Of a DNA stretch of 64,000 bases, positions 44,542 to 53,346 are shown one piece after another. The notes under the pieces are model-generated. The model saw only the letters and a list, made by a program, of their open reading frames with translations. It had not been told where the DNA came from and did no database searches. Source of the DNA: Alkalibacillus aidingensis (lineage in GTDB: Bacteria > Bacillota > Bacilli > Bacillales > Alkalibacillaceae). The position numbers were made by a program, and so were the translations under genes. Location: positions 1-64,000 of the forward strand of contig NZ_JABXWU010000003.1 of assembly GCF_014595945.1 (NCBI RefSeq), given 5' to 3'. Positions within the stretch are counted from its first letter, which is position 1; every line of letters starts with the position of its first letter.

Positions 44542-45171
44542 TTGTCTAAAAATTATGTTTGGTACGCAAGCTATGGGTCGAATTTAAGTAGAGAAAGATT
44601 TTTATGTTATATCAAAGGTGGTCGTCCAATCGGTTCTGAACAAGAAGAAGTTGGCTGTCGTGATCAATCGCTTCCTATTGATCAAGCTACATATATTATG
44701 AGATATCCTTTATACTTTGCTAAAGAATCAGGACGTTGGCAAAGACAAGGTGTCGCTTTTATCGGACTAAAAGAGGATAAGAAGTTTAAGACGTATAGTA
44801 GTAAATATTTAATCACTGAAGAACAATTTATGGATGTCGTAAAACAAGAGAATAACGGTGCTGAGGTTGATATTGATCTAGATGAAGTGATGGAGAAGGG
44901 ATATAAAACTTTTAGAGATTCTTGGTATGGAACGATTGTGTATTTAGGTGAAGAAGGTGGCCACCCAATCTTTACATTTACCGCAGACTGGGATTTAGAC
45001 GTGCCTTTCAATAAACCCTCGAAAGAATATTTAAGCATGATTATTCATGGATTAAAAACCACCTTATCACTAGAAGACCGTGACATTTTAGAATATTTGA
45101 TTACTAAACCCGGAATCGCAGACAACTACAACAGAGCAGAGCTACAAGAAATAATTAAACAGGTACAATAA
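44542..45171 (+). CDS. GGCT-like (gamma-glutamylcyclotransferase fold) protein
   Basis: 209 residues from a TTG at 44542 (SD-like GGATGTGG in front); the start is uncertain. The N-terminal WYASYGSNLSRERF holds the YGSN loop that binds the gamma-glutamyl group in GGCT-fold enzymes. The catalytic Glu is not certain from sequence alone. It may act on the same substrates as the amidotransferase upstream. Confidence 0.7.
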   Translation: MSKNYVWYASYGSNLSRERFLCYIKGGRPIGSEQEEVGCRDQSLPIDQATYIMRYPLYFAKESGRWQRQGVAFIGLKEDKKFKTYSSKYLITEEQFMDVVKQENNGAEVDIDLDEVMEKGYKTFRDSWYGTIVYLGEEGGHPIFTFTADWDLDVPFNKPSKEYLSMIIHGLKTTLSLEDRDILEYLITKPGIADNYNRAELQEIIKQVQ

Positions 45172-45183
45172 CAAGTACTTCAA

Positions 45184-45234
45184 ATTCGACAAAATCCGGG
45201 AGGTGCCTGTCACCCCTCGAGGAGTGACAGGCAC
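45184..45234 (-). repeat. REP-like dispersed repeat, copy A (full form)
   Basis: On the minus strand: GTGCCTGTCAC and its inverted copy around CTCGAGG, followed by the tail TCCCGGATTTTGTCGAAT. It starts 3 nt after the stop of the minus-strand MFS gene and can fold as a perfect 11-bp hairpin, possibly serving as terminator. Related copies at 48508, 52205 and 54670. Confidence 0.85.
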
Positions 45235-45237
45235 GCC

Positions 45238-46470
45238 TTACGCTACCTTCCTGAATGGGTGAAGGAGTAACCGGATAAATAGGGTGAAGAATATTATGGT
45301 GGAGATTCCGAATAGGATTGGGATTGGCAGCCATTCTGCCCATAGTCCTGCGATGAAAAGGCCTAGGGGAAGGGTTAGTTTCATGAACATGGATGATGTG
45401 CCAGCGACACGTCCTAATAAATGGTTAGGGGTGAACTCCTGTCTGATCGTGTGGTAAACAATATTAGATACGGTCGTTGAAAACGTCCTGACAGCGAGTG
45501 CTAACCCAATCACCCACCAAGAAGGCGCCATCATTAACCAAGCCATGGCGACAACATCAATGAGTAAACAATACGTGAAAATCACACCCCTGCCTAATAG
45601 CTTTCTGATCTTACTGATGACCAACGCTCCAAGAAGCCCACCAATTGCTGAAATCGAAAACATCCAGCCAATTTGATCCTCTGTCGCCTTCAATTGATCG
45701 GCTACGTAAAAAATCAGTACGCCAATAACCAGACTAGAAGCAAAATTAACAAATAGTACGGTAATCGTTGGTGTTAATAACGTTTTGTTATCTAAGAGCT
45801 CATCAATGCCTTCTTTCATATCTCTCCATATACTATTGGATTCCTGCTTTTGCTCACTTTCTACAGGCATTTGAAGGAAATGCATGCACATAAACAAAAT
45901 GAGTAAACAAATGCTGTAGATTGCTAATGTAGAAGTATAGGAAAATAGCAAAATTAATGATCCAGCTATTCCGGGGCCAACCGTGCGAATTAATGTACTT
46001 ACAAAAGATAATTTCGCGTTTGCTGATGTTAGTTGCTCTTTGGTGACTAGCTGTGGAATCACCGAGTGGTGTGCGTTTCCAAAGGTATATCCGGCAGAAG
46101 ACAATATAAAACCTAACAAGAATAAGTGCCAAAGTTGAATGTGGTTAGTAGTTAACAAAAGCAGGATCAACACCATCGCGATCACTTGGATGAAACTAGT
46201 CCATTGCATCATACGTTTACGGTTAAAGCGATCAACAAACACACCTGCAATCATTCCTAAAAATATATTCGGGAAAAATTCAATTGCTCTCATCGTACTC
46301 ATTGCTAAGGCTGATTGGCTCATATGATAAATTAATAGTGGAATAGCAATAGTGTACATTTGTGACCCAAAGCTTGCGATCGTTGAGCCTCCCCATAATA
46401 GCAAGAAGTTTTTATTTTTCCATAATGTTCCACTTTCCTCTTTGATAGGCGTGGCTTCTCTCGTTATCAA
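45238..46470 (-). CDS. MFS transporter, probable efflux
   Basis: 410 residues, TTG start behind AGGGGGGATC. Twelve spans; GMIAGVFVDRFNRKRMM between spans 2 and 3 is the conserved MFS loop, in the DHA3 (MefA-like) style. Divergent from an SgrR-like regulator at 46587, a pairing that recalls SgrR with the sugar exporter SetA and the Bacillus yhjP-yhjO pair. The stop codon abuts a REP-like repeat. Confidence 0.85.
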   Translation of the reverse strand: MITREATPIKEESGTLWKNKNFLLLWGGSTIASFGSQMYTIAIPLLIYHMSQSALAMSTMRAIEFFPNIFLGMIAGVFVDRFNRKRMMQWTSFIQVIAMVLILLLLTTNHIQLWHLFLLGFILSSAGYTFGNAHHSVIPQLVTKEQLTSANAKLSFVSTLIRTVGPGIAGSLILLFSYTSTLAIYSICLLILFMCMHFLQMPVESEQKQESNSIWRDMKEGIDELLDNKTLLTPTITVLFVNFASSLVIGVLIFYVADQLKATEDQIGWMFSISAIGGLLGALVISKIRKLLGRGVIFTYCLLIDVVAMAWLMMAPSWWVIGLALAVRTFSTTVSNIVYHTIRQEFTPNHLLGRVAGTSSMFMKLTLPLGLFIAGLWAEWLPIPILFGISTIIFFTLFIRLLLHPFRKVA

Positions 46471-46586
46471 ATAGATCCCCCCTGATTGATTATTTGAATA
46501 ATGAAAGTATACTGAAATAAAAGGTGTATAAAAAGTGACGATTTAAATGATGGATAGTTCACCTTTTTCATAATGGAGGGAATAGG

Positions 46587-48317
46587 ATGAAGTATATCGA
46601 TTATGCCAAAATGATAGCAACACATTTTCCGAAAAATAAACCGGTAGAAACCTCTATTGACGATATTTCAGGGTTGCTAAAATGTTCAGAACGACATACT
46701 AAAACGGTCTTAAACTATTTGGATCAAAGAGAGTGGATCCGTTGGGATGTCCAACGTGGTCGGGGGAAAAAACCAAAAATCACGCTATTACTAGATCATG
46801 CAGATATTTTATTTGAAGAAGCAGTGAAACTCTCTAAAGAAGAACACTATCAAAAGGCCTTTCAAATTGTTCAGCGTTTAAATGTAAATCTCCAAGAAAA
46901 GTTTCAAGGTTGGCTAAAGACGAATGCGGGAATTTTTAAAACGAATTCGGTTAAGGAACAGGAATTAGATATTCTCAAATATCCTTTTTACGAAACGAAT
47001 CTAGTAATGGATCCCATCTTCCTTAAATCAAGGCATGATGGCCACATGGTACAACAGATTTATGATCGCCTAGTGGAATATGATTCTAAGACCGATCAGT
47101 TAACGCCACAACTTGCTCACCACTGGGAATCGACCGATGGGGTGAAGTGGACATTTTATTTACGTAAATGTGTGTTGTTTCATGATGGGAAGGTGCTAAC
47201 GGCACGTGATGTTCGTGCAACTATTGAACGATTAGGTGAAGATGATGTTATTACACAAAATATCGATAGAATAGAAATTATCAATCAAACAGTCATCGTT
47301 TTTCATTTAAATGAAACAAACTTTCTCTTCCCTAGATACTTAGCAAACTTGAAAGTCTCGATTATTCCTAGTGATGTTTTAGAAAAGGATCAAAAGGCAT
47401 TGCTCAAACACCCTATAGGGACAGGTCCTTTTCAGTTGATAAGAAATGACGATGATCTCATCCGTTTAGACGTGTTTGAGAATTACTTTGGCTATAGACC
47501 ATGGCTTGATCGAGTTGAAATCATCAAAGTCCCAGATAAATTCGACAGCAGTCGTGAAATGCCGTTATTTTTATACGCGCCTGACGACTCTTGGGATAAA
47601 ATTACAACCCAAGAAGAAGGGGCTGATTACATCATATTTAATTGTCGAAAACAAGGGCCTATGAGCGATGAGTCGTTAAGAAAGTGGACATGTGAACAGA
47701 TTAATGCTGAAGAATTCTGTTTAGCACGTGAAATGGTTGCTCATAGTTTACTGACTCAAAGATCTCTGGAATTTAAGTCTAGTAATGGTAAGCGCCCTAC
47801 CGAGGAAAAATCACCACAATTAACCTTAAAGATTGCCGCACAACAAATTCGAAAGGGGGCTAACCATGAACGAGAAGCCCTTATTTTTCAACAACAATTG
47901 AATAAAATTGGTGTGGATTCTAGCGTTGAGGCAGTTCCTATCCATCAATTAATTCAACCTGATGTACTCGATCAGTATGACATCGTTGTTGGAGGGGTTG
48001 CATTATCAGACGATCATCTTTTATCAGTACTGACAACATTGCAGTCCAATCGAATGGTCATTTATCCATGTTTGAGTGATGAGTTGAAGAAGGAAGTTAA
48101 CGATGGAATATCTATGATCAAGGAAAATCAGAATACCAATGTGCAATGGGATATTTATTTTAAGGTCGAGGAATATCTCAAATCTGAACATGCGATTTTC
48201 TTCTTGAGTCATCGCACACACACCATCTACCAATCAGAAACGAGCCCCTACATGGGAATAGAGTTAGATAGTCATGGAAGAGTTGATTACCGAAACGTGT
48301 GGAAACGACAGGAATAA
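46587..48317 (+). CDS. SgrR-like regulator with solute-binding domain
   Basis: 576 residues, ATG behind GGAGGG. N-terminal SgrR-type winged helix (DDISGLLKCSERHTKTVLNYL, about 25-50), then a family 5 (oligopeptide/SgrR) solute-binding domain without signal peptide (LVMDPIFLKSRHDGHMVQQIYDRLVEYDS; PQLAHHWES; FYLRKCVLFHDGKVLTARDV). A cytosolic ligand sensor that likely controls the divergent MFS gene; ligand unknown. Confidence 0.88.
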   Translation: MKYIDYAKMIATHFPKNKPVETSIDDISGLLKCSERHTKTVLNYLDQREWIRWDVQRGRGKKPKITLLLDHADILFEEAVKLSKEEHYQKAFQIVQRLNVNLQEKFQGWLKTNAGIFKTNSVKEQELDILKYPFYETNLVMDPIFLKSRHDGHMVQQIYDRLVEYDSKTDQLTPQLAHHWESTDGVKWTFYLRKCVLFHDGKVLTARDVRATIERLGEDDVITQNIDRIEIINQTVIVFHLNETNFLFPRYLANLKVSIIPSDVLEKDQKALLKHPIGTGPFQLIRNDDDLIRLDVFENYFGYRPWLDRVEIIKVPDKFDSSREMPLFLYAPDDSWDKITTQEEGADYIIFNCRKQGPMSDESLRKWTCEQINAEEFCLAREMVAHSLLTQRSLEFKSSNGKRPTEEKSPQLTLKIAAQQIRKGANHEREALIFQQQLNKIGVDSSVEAVPIHQLIQPDVLDQYDIVVGGVALSDDHLLSVLTTLQSNRMVIYPCLSDELKKEVNDGISMIKENQNTNVQWDIYFKVEEYLKSEHAIFFLSHRTHTIYQSETSPYMGIELDSHGRVDYRNVWKRQE

Positions 48318-48322
48318 TACTG

Positions 48323-48462
48323 ATATCGACATTCAACATAAAATATCGACACTTTGGAAGGTTTTATCGACAGTTATAGTGAGGTTAACGACACTCACGG
48401 AGAGATTAACGACACTCATGAAAAGATATCGACACTTAACATGAAATTAACGACACTAAATG
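48323..48462 (+). repeat. Seven-unit 20/21-bp tandem repeat
   Basis: CGAC occurs at 48327, 48347, 48368, 48389, 48410, 48430 and 48451, each inside a unit like TTAACGACACTCAnnnAnAGA. The units diverge. In one frame they read as seven-residue repeats (VNDTHGE, INDTHEK). It lies between the SgrR-like gene and copy B of the REP-like repeat. Confidence 0.85.
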
Positions 48463-48507
48463 GTTCTACAGACTGGTGTACATATCTATTTTCCATGTTG
48501 ACATCAG

Positions 48508-48548
48508 ATTCGACAAAATCCGAGAGGTGCCTGTCACCCCTCAGGCAC
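48508..48548 (-). repeat. REP-like dispersed repeat, copy B (internal deletion)
   Basis: Same as copy A but lacking ten bases of the central loop and arm (CGAGGAGTGA), so the hairpin is lost. It ends three nt from the stop codon of the CotF-like gene on the minus strand. Confidence 0.8.
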
Positions 48549-48551
48549 GCT

Positions 48552-49070
48552 CTACAAAAGATGTTGGAAATTTCGGTAGGTATTGATCTGTTCTTGTTCA
48601 GATGTATGAGGAGTAAACTCCCAGCCCATTTCTTTAATGATTTCTGCATATTTTTCTTTTATTTGATATTGTTGTAATGCCATTTCAATATGTGCATTCT
48701 TTACATTAGTGTCTTGCATCATCAAGGCAGATTTATAATTTTCATTTGACATATTTTTTGCTGTGTTGTGTGCTTCTAAAGCTATCCATTTATTGTTAGT
48801 GGTATTTTCATATCCTTCTTTCTCGGAATAATGTCTTACGAAAGGGGCATTTAAAGGTGGAACTTCAATGTAATTATTATATTCTGGATTTATTAGACCT
48901 AACATAATCCAGACGTGCATACGCATCGTCGTTTCTTGCAATTCTATAATATCTCTCAATCGCTTGTTTGTTACTGTACCTTTGTAGGCCTTCAACTTAT
49001 TTATGACACCCTCATGAGCTGATAGATGTTCAGCCATTAGCCCAAGGTCAATAGCAGGTAATGAAGTCAT
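48552..49070 (-). CDS. CotF-like spore coat protein
   Basis: 172-residue helical, ferritin-like protein with the coat F pattern (MAEHLSAHEGVINKLKAY, ELQETTMRMHVWIM, ALMMQDTNVKNAHIEMALQQ). ATG with GAGGTG upstream. Suggests a spore-forming host. Confidence 0.75.
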   Translation of the reverse strand: MTSLPAIDLGLMAEHLSAHEGVINKLKAYKGTVTNKRLRDIIELQETTMRMHVWIMLGLINPEYNNYIEVPPLNAPFVRHYSEKEGYENTTNNKWIALEAHNTAKNMSNENYKSALMMQDTNVKNAHIEMALQQYQIKEKYAEIIKEMGWEFTPHTSEQEQINTYRNFQHLL

Positions 49071-49284
49071 TTTGACACCTCTTCAATTGAATGTAGGTTA
49101 TTTCATCATAATGTATGCATTGAAAATCATTTTGTTCAGGACAAACCCTCTTAATGTGGTTATGTATTGACGGATCAATAGAAAATACGATTGTGAATTC
49201 ATAAAGTTGGTGAGAGTTATTTAAGCTGTTTTTACGGAATATAGTAAACTATTATTTAATTGGTGCTATTACATACATAAATTT

Positions 49285-49292
49285 GGTATAAT
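49285..49292 (+). promoter_or_regulatory. Extended -10 promoter of the hydrolase gene
   Basis: TGGTATAAT: a TGn motif directly before TATAAT (49287-49292), about 60 bp before the start codon. The -35 match is weak. Confidence 0.5.
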
Positions 49293-49352
49293 GAGATTAT
49301 TGTAAATATATTGAAGTTTGAAAATGCTCTAGTAAGCAAAGGGGAATTTAAA

Positions 49353-50306
49353 TTGAAAAAGAAAATCCTGATTGTATTAGGGAGTCTTTTTACTTTATTT
49401 TTTGTCGCATTGATTTTCGCAGGCAATTATTTTTATAGTGAAGGGATTAAACGGGGGACTGAGGTTGAACTTCATCGTGAAGATGAGGTTGTTAATGTTG
49501 TCGCAACTGAAGGAGACGAAACGCTTGTTGGTGAAGCAAATGAATGGTTTGATGAACAGGATACAGAAATCCTTGAGCACATATCTTATGATGATTTAAA
49601 CCTAGTTGCACAGTTTATAGAGAATAGTTCTGACGAAGGTCGAGCAGTTATTCTAGCTCACGGGTTTCGAAATACAGGAGATGATATGGGGAAGTTAGCG
49701 AAACTTTACTATGATAAGGGATTTGATATTCTTTTACCTGATGCTCGTGGTCACGGGGAAAGTGAAGGAGATTACATAGGCTATGGCTGGCATGATCGGT
49801 TAGATATTTTGGATTGGATTGACGTCTTAATTAGAGATTATGGCGTAGAAGATATCATTTTACATGGGAATTCAATGGGAGCAGCAACTGTTTTAATGAC
49901 TAGTGGTGAAGAGCTTCCGGATGAAGTGAAGGGTATTGTTGCCGATAGTGGCTATAGTACAGTGAAAGAAGAGTTGGCTTATCAATTGGAGAATATTTAT
50001 GGTCTTCCACCATTTCCATTACTTGATGTGACCAGTGTGATCACGAATATTCGTGCAGGTTATTATTTAGGTGAAGCATCAGCAGTTGATCAAGTACAAG
50101 AGAATACACTGCCTTTATTGATCATCCATGGAGAGGGTGATGATTTAGTACCAACAACCATGGCACATGAGATTTTTGAAGCAGCCGGTGGGGATAAAGA
50201 ATTGTGGCTTGTTCCTGATGCGGGTCATACGAAGGCATTTGATAATGTTACTGAAGAGTTTTATGAGCGTGTAAGTAATTTTATTGTGAATGTATTGGAT
50301 GAATAA
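49353..50306 (+). CDS. Membrane-anchored alpha/beta hydrolase
   Basis: 317 residues from the TTG at 49353 behind AAAGGGGAA; the upstream TTG at 49311 lacks a site. One N-terminal span (KILIVLGSLFTLFFVALIFAG), then a hydrolase with AHGFRNTGDD (oxyanion loop), DARGHGESEGDY, nucleophile Ser in GNSMGA, Asp in HGEGDDLVP and His in DAGHTKAF. Like Bacillus YqkD; the active domain probably faces outside. Substrate unknown. Confidence 0.85.
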   Translation: MKKKILIVLGSLFTLFFVALIFAGNYFYSEGIKRGTEVELHREDEVVNVVATEGDETLVGEANEWFDEQDTEILEHISYDDLNLVAQFIENSSDEGRAVILAHGFRNTGDDMGKLAKLYYDKGFDILLPDARGHGESEGDYIGYGWHDRLDILDWIDVLIRDYGVEDIILHGNSMGAATVLMTSGEELPDEVKGIVADSGYSTVKEELAYQLENIYGLPPFPLLDVTSVITNIRAGYYLGEASAVDQVQENTLPLLIIHGEGDDLVPTTMAHEIFEAAGGDKELWLVPDAGHTKAFDNVTEEFYERVSNFIVNVLDE

Positions 50307-50395
50307 CTCAAATCATTGGGGCGATAGACCACCCCACCTCACACCAAGTTGGACATAGGAATACTGTAGGGTAGGTAATCAAAAGGAGTGGAAAG

Positions 50396-50923
50396 ATGTA
50401 TTTTAACAGACATCCGTTAAATTGCCTTTATGAACAGCAGTATGTTGTGATGCCTGGGGATACGTTTTATGACTTAGCTAAGCGTTATAACATTGCTGTT
50501 CTCAGCATTCAACAGGCAAACCCTGATGTAAATCCAAATCAGCTGTATGTTGGTCAAGTGATCTGTTTACCATTGCCCCCTTGTGAAAACGGGTTCCAAT
50601 ACATTGTCAAACCAAATGATACTTTATTTCAGATTGCTCAGATGTATCATGTCACGGTGGAAGATCTTTTATCTAGAAATCCAGGAGTTAACCCATATCA
50701 ACTTCGATTAGGGCAACCTCTTTGTATTCCACCAAGTATTGATGTGGAGTGTCCAATGGAGCGATTCCATATTGTAAGGCCTGGAGAAACGTTGTATGAG
50801 TTAGCTGATCGTTTTAATATCCCGTTAGAATCACTTATTGCGATTAATGATCATATTGAAAATCCAGATCATGTTCAAGTTGGCACAAAACTTTGTGTGC
50901 CTAGTCCGATGGTGACACCATAA
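50396..50923 (+). CDS. Triple LysM-domain protein
   Basis: 175 residues, ATG behind AAAGGAGTGG. Three LysM modules (about 17-60, 66-108, 120-163), each with a PGDT/PNDT/PGET turn and CLP/CIP/CVP end. Modules bind peptidoglycan or chitin-like glycans. There is no signal peptide, as in spore-coat LysM proteins that assemble from the mother cell, so a spore role is possible. Confidence 0.85.
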   Translation: MYFNRHPLNCLYEQQYVVMPGDTFYDLAKRYNIAVLSIQQANPDVNPNQLYVGQVICLPLPPCENGFQYIVKPNDTLFQIAQMYHVTVEDLLSRNPGVNPYQLRLGQPLCIPPSIDVECPMERFHIVRPGETLYELADRFNIPLESLIAINDHIENPDHVQVGTKLCVPSPMVTP

Positions 50924-50938
50924 TAGGAGTGAATATAA

Positions 50939-50987
50939 ACACCTTCGATTTAGTGAGAGATATCCTAAATCGAAGGTGTATTTTTTG
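50939..50987 (+). terminator. Terminator of the LysM gene
   Basis: ACACCTTCGATTTAG / CTAAATCGAAGGTGT perfect stem followed by ATTTTTT. Confidence 0.93.
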
Positions 50988-51024
50988 AGAGGGCCCTTTC
51001 ACGTAAATCATTATGACGGGCATT

Positions 51025-51420
51025 TTATCTTCTACTAATAATTCCATTAAATATTTCTCCACCATTTTCATAAATATTAATGATTCTCAGACGGTTAGTT
51101 TGTTTATTAAATATGGTTTTGTAATGTTTATTCCCGTTGATTACAAGGAACATGATACGTTTTTGGTTGTTATCAGTTGTTAGTTCAAATGTATATCCTT
51201 GGTCCCCGACTTGTTCTATGATTGTCTTGTGTTCTGGTAGAGATAGTAAGTGGTTTTCTAGAATGGGTTCAATGTTGTTATTTTCTGTATGACTCACTTG
51301 AATGTTTTTATGTTCTATTTGATTATCATGTGTGGAGGCTAAGTTGTCGGACTGAACTTCATTGTTGCAAGCGGTTAATGCCAAGGTTAAGACAATAAGT
51401 ACATAAATCAATTGATACAT
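51025..51420 (-). CDS. Hypothetical lipoprotein
   Basis: 131 residues, ATG behind AAGGAG. Signal peptide with lipobox LTAC (Cys at residue 18), a His/Asn-rich linker, and a small C-terminal domain. No family recognised. Confidence 0.65.
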   Translation of the reverse strand: MYQLIYVLIVLTLALTACNNEVQSDNLASTHDNQIEHKNIQVSHTENNNIEPILENHLLSLPEHKTIIEQVGDQGYTFELTTDNNQKRIMFLVINGNKHYKTIFNKQTNRLRIINIYENGGEIFNGIISRR

Positions 51421-51582
51421 TTAAGAATCATCTCCTTCTAAATATTAACATTTTCTGATTAAAGAGAATTATTCATTGGCTAAATAGTGGTAGTAATGGG
51501 CAATTGTTAAGCATGGAATTTGCAGTGTAAGAAATCCTTGTCCATAATAAAACTAACAGTACGTAAGGGAAGTAGGGGTTAG

Positions 51583-52143
51583 ATGAAGACAGAAGAGCAG
51601 TACTTTACTGAAGGAATCACGATACAGGATTATATGGATGAGATGAGTAAGTTAAAAGAAGAGAGTTTTAATGTTTATGAAAACTTCCAATTACCTAATG
51701 ACGGATTTCCTGAGGAATTAAGACAGCAGTCATTGCATTTCTTAGTCATTACAGAGGATTGGTGTGGCGATGCGATGATGATTAACCCAGTTATACGTCG
51801 ATTGGCTGAGCCAGCAAATATTGATATGCGCGTTGTATTAAGGGATGAGGATACTGATCTGATTGACCGTCATCTAACTAATGGTGGACGGGCGATCCCG
51901 ATTATTTTGGTTTTAAATGAGAGTGGAGAGCTAGTTGGAAAGTGGGGACCACGAGCGCCTGAAGTGCAACAAATAGTGGATGAAATGCGTGCACAACTTC
52001 CATCTAAAGACGACCCAGCTTTTGAGGAGAAACAAAAAGACATGATTAAGACGTTAACGAAAAAGTACTCTGAGGAGTCTACGCTTTGGTCATATGTATA
52101 CGAAAGCTTTAAGGAAAGCCTTCTAACCAGATCAATAAATTAG
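51583..52143 (+). CDS. Thioredoxin-fold protein with single active-site cysteine
   Basis: 186 residues, ATG preceded by GGGAAGTAGGGG. The redox loop is EDWCGDAMM: the first cysteine of CxxC is kept but the second is Ala, so ordinary disulfide exchange is unlikely. The cis-Pro loop (GRAIPIILVL) is present. Role unknown; a monothiol or chaperone role is possible. Confidence 0.8.
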   Translation: MKTEEQYFTEGITIQDYMDEMSKLKEESFNVYENFQLPNDGFPEELRQQSLHFLVITEDWCGDAMMINPVIRRLAEPANIDMRVVLRDEDTDLIDRHLTNGGRAIPIILVLNESGELVGKWGPRAPEVQQIVDEMRAQLPSKDDPAFEEKQKDMIKTLTKKYSEESTLWSYVYESFKESLLTRSIN

Positions 52144-52156
52144 TAACGTCATATTA

Positions 52157-52191
52157 AGAAAAAGACAGGAAATGATTCCTGTCTTTTTCTT
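52157..52191 (+). terminator. Terminator of the thioredoxin-fold gene
   Basis: AAAAAGACAGGAA / TTCCTGTCTTTTT stem. Confidence 0.9.
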
Positions 52192-52202
52192 TGAACATTT
52201 AT

Positions 52203-52724
52203 TTATTCGACAAAATTCGAGGAGTGACAGGCACCTATATTTCTGTAAACTTTTTTGGCTATTTCTTCTGTCGATGTTTTGAGTGCGATAGATAATTCTT
52301 TAAATAGGACATTTTGTGTCTCATTTAAAAGTTTGCTGTCATTGGCATGTAGTTTTTGTTCTTTTTGTTTAAGTTCGTGATTTTTACGTAACAACGTGTT
52401 GACGACTTTAGCAACTTTCATTCGATCTCCAGTATCTAATGTCTTAGTGAAATGCTGAGTTCTTAGATTTGGCCTCTCAATCCAGTCATAACCATCCGAA
52501 TTAAATGAATGCAAGATCTTTTCGGCTTCTTGTTGATTAACCAATTGCAGCATCGAAATTTGATCATTATCAATAGGAGTATTAATGGTTAATTGGTGAT
52601 TATTCTCAAGAGGGTGCAGGATATAATAAGTCTTCTTCATTCCGAATAAGTTTTTATCACAAATATCATCTACACGACAGATACCATGACCTGTATAAAC
52701 AACTAAATCCCCAATATTTAACAT
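52203..52724 (-). CDS. CarD/TRCF-type RNA polymerase-binding regulator, 3' end replaced by repeat
   Basis: 173 residues, ATG behind AAAGGAG. The N-terminal RNAP-interaction domain is clear (NIGDLVVYTGHGICRVDDI), followed by a helical DNA-binding half. The final residues GACHSSNFVE and the stop are encoded by a REP-like repeat (copy C), so the native C-terminus has been cut and replaced. Divergent from marR with overlapping promoters. Confidence 0.85.
   Translation of the reverse strand: MLNIGDLVVYTGHGICRVDDICDKNLFGMKKTYYILHPLENNHQLTINTPIDNDQISMLQLVNQQEAEKILHSFNSDGYDWIERPNLRTQHFTKTLDTGDRMKVAKVVNTLLRKNHELKQKEQKLHANDSKLLNETQNVLFKELSIALKTSTEEIAKKVYRNIGACHSSNFVE
52205..52235 (-). repeat. REP-like dispersed repeat, copy C (half form, inside carD 3' end)
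   Basis: Minus strand GGTGCCTGTCACTCCTCGAA, then TTTTGTCGAAT. It runs into the stop codon of the CarD-type gene. Confidence 0.85.
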
Positions 52725-52749
52725 GTGTTAACTCCTTTAAGGCGTATTA

Positions 52750-52762
52750 TCAACTAGGTTGA
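52750..52762. promoter_or_regulatory. Secondary palindrome in the carD leader
   Basis: TCAAC-TAG-GTTGA, the core of the 19-bp palindrome at 52793, placed near the carD transcription start. A second MarR site is likely. Confidence 0.6.
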
Positions 52763-52770
52763 CTATATTC

Positions 52771-52833
52771 ATTTTATACCTCTTGCCCCATTTTGTCAAC
52801 TTAGTTGACAATAGTAAACTGCTTTTGTATATT
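52771..52833. promoter_or_regulatory. Back-to-back promoters of carD and marR sharing one operator
   Basis: Palindrome TTGTCAACTTAGTTGACAA (52793-52811) contains TTGACA on both strands. Leftward: -35 at 52794-52799, 17-nt spacer, TAAAAT at 52771-52776 (minus strand). Rightward: -35 at 52805-52810, 17-nt spacer, TATATT at 52828-52833. A MarR dimer on the palindrome would block both promoters. Confidence 0.8.
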
Positions 52834-52871
52834 AAGGTCACTACAATTGGGAGTGAAGGAGTGAGTTCTAT

Positions 52872-53291
52872 TTGGAGCAACTAGATTTAATTGATCTTAT
52901 TAGTGAACGTCATTTACAACTTCGTCAGGTTTCAGAAAAAATATGGAACGACCAAAATAACATTGATTTATCCAATTCAGAATGGATTATCATATCGAAA
53001 ATTTATCATAAGAAACAAATGACTGTACCATGTATTGCCAAGCATGTAGATATCTCACGACAAGCTGCACATAAATTCATTAATCGTCTTGAAGAAAAAG
53101 GTGTGGTTTCAGTAAAAAGGCTAGAAAATAATAGAAATGCAAAGTTATTAGAATTAACCGAGTTAGGTAAGCAATGTTATGAAAAAAATGAAACCCTTAA
53201 AGCTCATCTAGAGAATCGGATTGCTGAAGAAATTGGTGAAGAACGTTTGAAGCAATTTAAACAGGTGCTAAAGGAAGATTGGGGGTTATAA
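52872..53291 (+). CDS. MarR-family transcriptional regulator
   Basis: 139 residues, TTG start behind GGAGTGAAGGAGTG. Winged helix with TVPCIAKHVDISRQAAHKFINRLEEKGVV (about 55-83) and the wing VKRLENNRNAKLLELTELG. Very likely autoregulated through the palindromes in front, which also cover carD. Confidence 0.9.
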   Translation: MEQLDLIDLISERHLQLRQVSEKIWNDQNNIDLSNSEWIIISKIYHKKQMTVPCIAKHVDISRQAAHKFINRLEEKGVVSVKRLENNRNAKLLELTELGKQCYEKNETLKAHLENRIAEEIGEERLKQFKQVLKEDWGL

Positions 53292-53316
53292 GAGGGTCGT
53301 TACCTTTAATTACCAT

Positions 53317-53345
53317 TGAATAAGTAGGGAGTACGTGGTATATTA
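53317..53345 (+). promoter_or_regulatory. Promoter of the candidate 6S RNA
   Basis: TTGAAT (53317-53322), 17-nt spacer, TATATT (53340-53345). Confidence 0.5.
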
Positions 53346-53346
53346 T

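Noticed and set aside
48323-48462. CRISPR array
   Set aside because: Repeats are adjacent and diverged with no spacers of normal length and no cas genes nearby.
48354-48677. 107-codon frame over the 20/21-bp tandem repeat
   Set aside because: It overlaps a REP-like repeat and the 3' end of the CotF-like gene on the other strand; the repeat step is not constantly a multiple of three.
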